A stretch of 64,000 nt of DNA from an uncultured Pseudomonadota bacterium (GTDB lineage: Bacteria > Pseudomonadota > Gammaproteobacteria > Burkholderiales > Burkholderiaceae_C), in assembly GCA_945952465.1 (NCBI GenBank), contig CAMFIB010000001.1, positions 310,001 to 374,000 of the forward strand, in the 5' to 3' direction. A program made the position numbers and the translations under genes. The notes under the pieces were generated by a model. It had not been told where the DNA came from, made no database searches, and saw only the letters and a program-made list of their open reading frames with translations. Positions 63,825 through 64,000 of this stretch are shown piece by piece; positions within the stretch are counted from its first letter, which is position 1; each line of letters starts with the position of its first letter.

Positions 63825-64000
63825 ATGGGCTACCAGGTCAAGGAAATCTTCTACACGTTGCAGGGCGAGGGCGCGAACGCCGGGCGTCCGGCCGTGTTCT
63901 GCCGCTTCGCCGGCTGCAACCTGTGGACCGGCCGCGAGCAAGACCGCGCGCGCGCCGAATGCCGGTTCTGCGACACCGATTTCGTCGGCACCGACGGCAC
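63825..64000 (+). CDS. queE: 7-carboxy-7-deazaguanine synthase QueE (3' end outside window)
   Basis: The first 58 residues of QueE, the radical SAM enzyme that makes 7-carboxy-7-deazaguanine in queuosine synthesis. 'YQVKEIFYTLQGEGANAGRP', 'AVFCRFAGCNLWTGREQDRA' and 'CRFCDTDFVGTDG' are firm family blocks. The cluster cysteines use the widened CX14CX2C spacing of this QueE group (Cys31, Cys46, Cys49). The start is fixed by family agreement and lies directly against the hairpin at 63775-63824. The gene runs off the right end. Confidence 0.94.
   Translation, partial: MGYQVKEIFYTLQGEGANAGRPAVFCRFAGCNLWTGREQDRARAECRFCDTDFVGTDG

Overview
The window looks like chromosomal DNA of a high-GC betaproteobacterium of the order Burkholderiales, probably Comamonadaceae-like. 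The inference rests on protein character, the housekeeping order greB / spoT-rpoZ-gmk / yicC / Ser-Thr kinase-PP2C / rph-rdgB-hemW, the urt operon type, and long inverted repeats I associate with that family. No database search was run, so names rest on motifs and remembered family features.

Region 1 (1-28137) is one long rightward exopolysaccharide/capsule locus of the Wza/Wzc/Wzy type. It holds the end of an outer-membrane export protein (wza-like), a Wzc-type polymerase/tyrosine kinase, a membrane J-domain protein, a TPR/beta-sandwich protein, a small secreted protein with its own promoter and terminator, an O-antigen-ligase/polymerase protein, and sugar-nucleotide genes (manC, gmd, fcl, ugd, UDP-xylose synthase, galE, a second gmd-like gene). 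It also has several glycosyltransferases including a WcaI type, a WcaF-like acyltransferase, a VanZ-like protein, a WcaJ-type initiating transferase and a CpsB-type phosphatase, ending in greB. The precursors predict a polymer with some of mannose, fucose, glucuronate, xylose and galactose. Inside it is a decayed IS3-family element (about 12.9-13.9 kb) followed by an AT-rich two-gene cassette (Wzy-like polymerase plus GT2, 14.2-16.3 kb) that looks horizontally acquired. No Wzx flippase is visible.

Region 2 (28147-39033) is conserved housekeeping: spoT, rpoZ, gmk, yicC, a Ser/Thr kinase-phosphatase pair, rph, rdgB, hemW, several small proteins and tRNA-Ser(UGA).

Region 3 (39081-47460) is the most unusual. 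A stand-alone gene encodes a Leu-Pro-x repeat protein behind an AT-rich leader with stacked small palindromes. Next come a ModE-like DNA-binding protein, a consensus sigma-54 promoter, a 1199-residue fusion of an NCS1-type transporter, a Cys-rich segment, a histidine kinase and a receiver domain, a LuxR-type response regulator, and the two molybdenum storage protein subunits (mosB, mosA). The arrangement suggests nitrogen-linked control of molybdenum storage, but no nif or molybdoenzyme gene is in view.

Region 4 (47622-64000) holds small membrane proteins, a TetR/enoyl-CoA hydratase pair, two multihaem cytochromes c divergent from a MocR regulator, the urea ABC transporter urtABCDE (with stacked hairpins between urtA and urtB and a 455-bp inverted repeat between urtD and urtE), secreted/lipoproteins, a glycerate 2-kinase and the start of queE. 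Four copies of a roughly 50-bp dispersed repeat are scattered through 35-64 kb.
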